Shown here one piece after another: positions 5,367 through 6,566 of a DNA stretch of 6,566 bases (the stretch's first letter is position 1; every line of letters starts with the position of its first letter). The DNA lies in assembly GCA_934162685.1 (NCBI GenBank), contig CAKPJO010000087.1, forward strand, positions 1 to 6,566, given 5' to 3'. Under the pieces are notes generated by a model that was not told the DNA's origin, did no database searches, and worked only from the letters and a program-made list of their open reading frames with translations. The position numbers were made by a program, and so were the translations under genes. The DNA is from an uncultured Bacilli bacterium (GTDB lineage: Bacteria > Bacillota_I > Bacilli_A > RFN20 > CAG-826).

Positions 5367-6566
5367 TTATCCTAAAATGAATTTAAAAAATGATAATTTT
5401 CCTTTACCTTTATACTTGAAAATTAAAGGATGAACACCATCTGTTATTTCTAATTTTGATTCATATAAAACATCTTTGCCTTTATGAATAGCAAAAGATG
5501 CTACTTCATTTTTGTTTTCATCATAAACTTGCATTGTTCCATTGTTTGTTGAAGAAACTAAAATCTTAATACTTTTCGAATTATCAAATTTAAAATATTT
5601 AAAAGTTATTGTTGTTCCATCTTTAATGTTAGTAATATACTGATCTCCATCAATTTCGCGATCTTTTCCACTTTGTGTAAAGTATGGCCTTCCAAATCCT
5701 TTAAATAGTCGATAGAATGTTCCACCTTTTTTACATTTTAAATTGCAAGCAATACGAGCTTCATATTCTCCTTTACCTAATAATGGCCCATTATTTAATC
5801 CACAAGATGTTATCTCAACTTGTGGAATTGTGCCATCTTCTAGAATCGTAATTTTTTCTGCGCAAGCTTGTCTAGAAAAACAGTGGCGATTTGTTTGTCG
5901 ATGATAGAAGATATAATGATTATCATTAATTGATAATATAGATCCGTGTGTATTACCGGTCATATTATTGGCACTTCTAACTTCTTTGATATCTCCTAAT
6001 CCAACATCTCCAATTGAAACAATGGTGCCCCCATATTCAAAATTTCGATCAGGATAATTGGAAATCGCATAGCATAATTCATGGCCCAAAATAGACGAAT
6101 AAATAAAATAATATTTACCATTTATTTTACGCATTGATGATGCTTCAAAAAATTCGTGTCCTTTATACTTGGTATTCTTAGAATTATAAACACTTTTTAC
6201 TCCAATTTCGTGTGGGTTTTCTTTAATAGTACACATGTCTCTTTCTAATTTGATGCATAAAGGTCCCACTTTTGATACTCTTTTTCCACCAGTAACAAAC
6301 ACTCCTAATAAATCTGGGCAAAAACCTGAATATAAGTACACATCATTTCCTTCTACAAATATTCCTGGATCGAATTGAAAAACATCGTCCTTGCCTTTCC
6401 CTAAAATTGTTCCATTTTTATATTTTACATAACTATAAAATTCAAATGGTCCGGCTGGGGAGTTAGATACAGCAACACCAATTGCGTTTGTCCCAATGGC
6501 ACTATAATATAGATAATATCTTCCATCTATTCCCTGAATGCAATCTGGAGCGTATAAAGCTCTTTT
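5367..6566 (-). CDS. Glycoside hydrolase family 43 (beta-xylosidase/alpha-L-arabinofuranosidase-like) with CBM6-like C-terminus; 5' end outside window
   Basis: The frame is open to the right edge: 399 residues plus TAA are visible. The GTG at 6341 lies inside the gene and is not the start, because 75 further codons upstream read as good GH43 sequence. Visible motifs, numbered from the edge: YAPDCIQGIDGRYYLYYS and IGVAVSNSPAGPFEF near the beginning, FDPGIF (Asp66, the expected pKa-modulating Asp), GHEFFEASSMRKINGKYYF (Glu141, the expected general acid), then TGNTHGSI (His207) and FYHRQTNRHCFSRQACAE. The catalytic-base Asp of the first blade must lie outside the window. From about residue 260 a jelly-roll region (GEYEARIACNL, GRPYFTQSGKDRE, ITFKYFKFD, GVHPLIFKYKGKGKLSFFKF) resembles the CBM6-like tail seen in GH43 enzymes of Clostridia. 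GH43 enzymes remove xylose or arabinose from xylan and arabinan oligosaccharides; which one applies is not decidable here. Cellular location cannot be judged without the N-terminus. Confidence 0.93.
   Translation of the reverse strand, partial: KRALYAPDCIQGIDGRYYLYYSAIGTNAIGVAVSNSPAGPFEFYSYVKYKNGTILGKGKDDVFQFDPGIFVEGNDVYLYSGFCPDLLGVFVTGGKRVSKVGPLCIKLERDMCTIKENPHEIGVKSVYNSKNTKYKGHEFFEASSMRKINGKYYFIYSSILGHELCYAISNYPDRNFEYGGTIVSIGDVGLGDIKEVRSANNMTGNTHGSILSINDNHYIFYHRQTNRHCFSRQACAEKITILEDGTIPQVEITSCGLNNGPLLGKGEYEARIACNLKCKKGGTFYRLFKGFGRPYFTQSGKDREIDGDQYITNIKDGTTITFKYFKFDNSKSIKILVSSTNNGTMQVYDENKNEVASFAIHKGKDVLYESKLEITDGVHPLIFKYKGKGKLSFFKFILG

Noticed and set aside
6339..6341. GTG at 6341 as start of the GH43 gene
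   Set aside because: The 75 codons upstream to the window edge are open and contain GH43 motifs including FDPGIF, so this is an internal Val.
1..6566. tRNA, rRNA, CRISPR array, insertion sequence or phage attachment site
   Set aside because: No cloverleaf or rRNA segment, regularly spaced repeats, transposase or terminal inverted repeats were found on reading both strands.

Overview
The window is AT-rich (roughly one third G+C by eye) and all its genes lie on the minus strand. It carries three genes: a glycoside hydrolase family 43 (GH43) enzyme cut by the right edge, a permuted family 3 glycoside hydrolase (GH3) with a membrane segment at each end, and a multi-pass membrane protein with a large beta-rich outer part. 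AT-rich codons, AGG-type ribosome sites, a short hairpin/U-tract terminator, a CcpA-type (cre) operator and Gram-positive style membrane tethering suggest a low-GC Bacillota, probably a plant-fibre or glycan degrader of gut or similar habitat. No in-frame TGA occurs in about 2,060 codons and tryptophan is TGG, so the standard bacterial code is used and TGA-as-Trp Mollicutes are excluded.

Layout, in the direction of transcription (right to left): 6566-5367 is the GH43 gene, whose 5' end lies outside the window. 5366-5109 is a 258-bp control region holding a weak terminator candidate for GH43, two copies of a 17-nt motif 115 bp apart, a sigma-A-like promoter whose -35 and spacer are covered by a perfect cre-consensus match, an inverted repeat in the presumed leader, and a ribosome site. 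5108-2193 is the GH3 gene. 2181-118 is the membrane protein, whose ribosome site overlaps the GH3 stop codon, so the two are almost certainly one translationally linked operon. 89-58 is a clear intrinsic terminator ending it. 57-1 has no gene; a weak hairpin there could be the terminator of a convergent plus-strand gene to the left.

Likely joint role (inference): the GH3 enzyme works on the outer face of the membrane, held at both ends, beside a membrane partner that presents Ig-like and aromatic-rich beta domains outside. Together they look like a cell-surface oligosaccharide-trimming pair repressed when preferred sugars are present. The neighbouring GH43 (xylosidase/arabinofuranosidase-like, with a CBM6-like tail) suggests hemicellulose side chains or xylo-oligosaccharides as substrates, but the exact sugar cannot be read from the sequence. 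The membrane partner is the least explained component and the best candidate for something undescribed.
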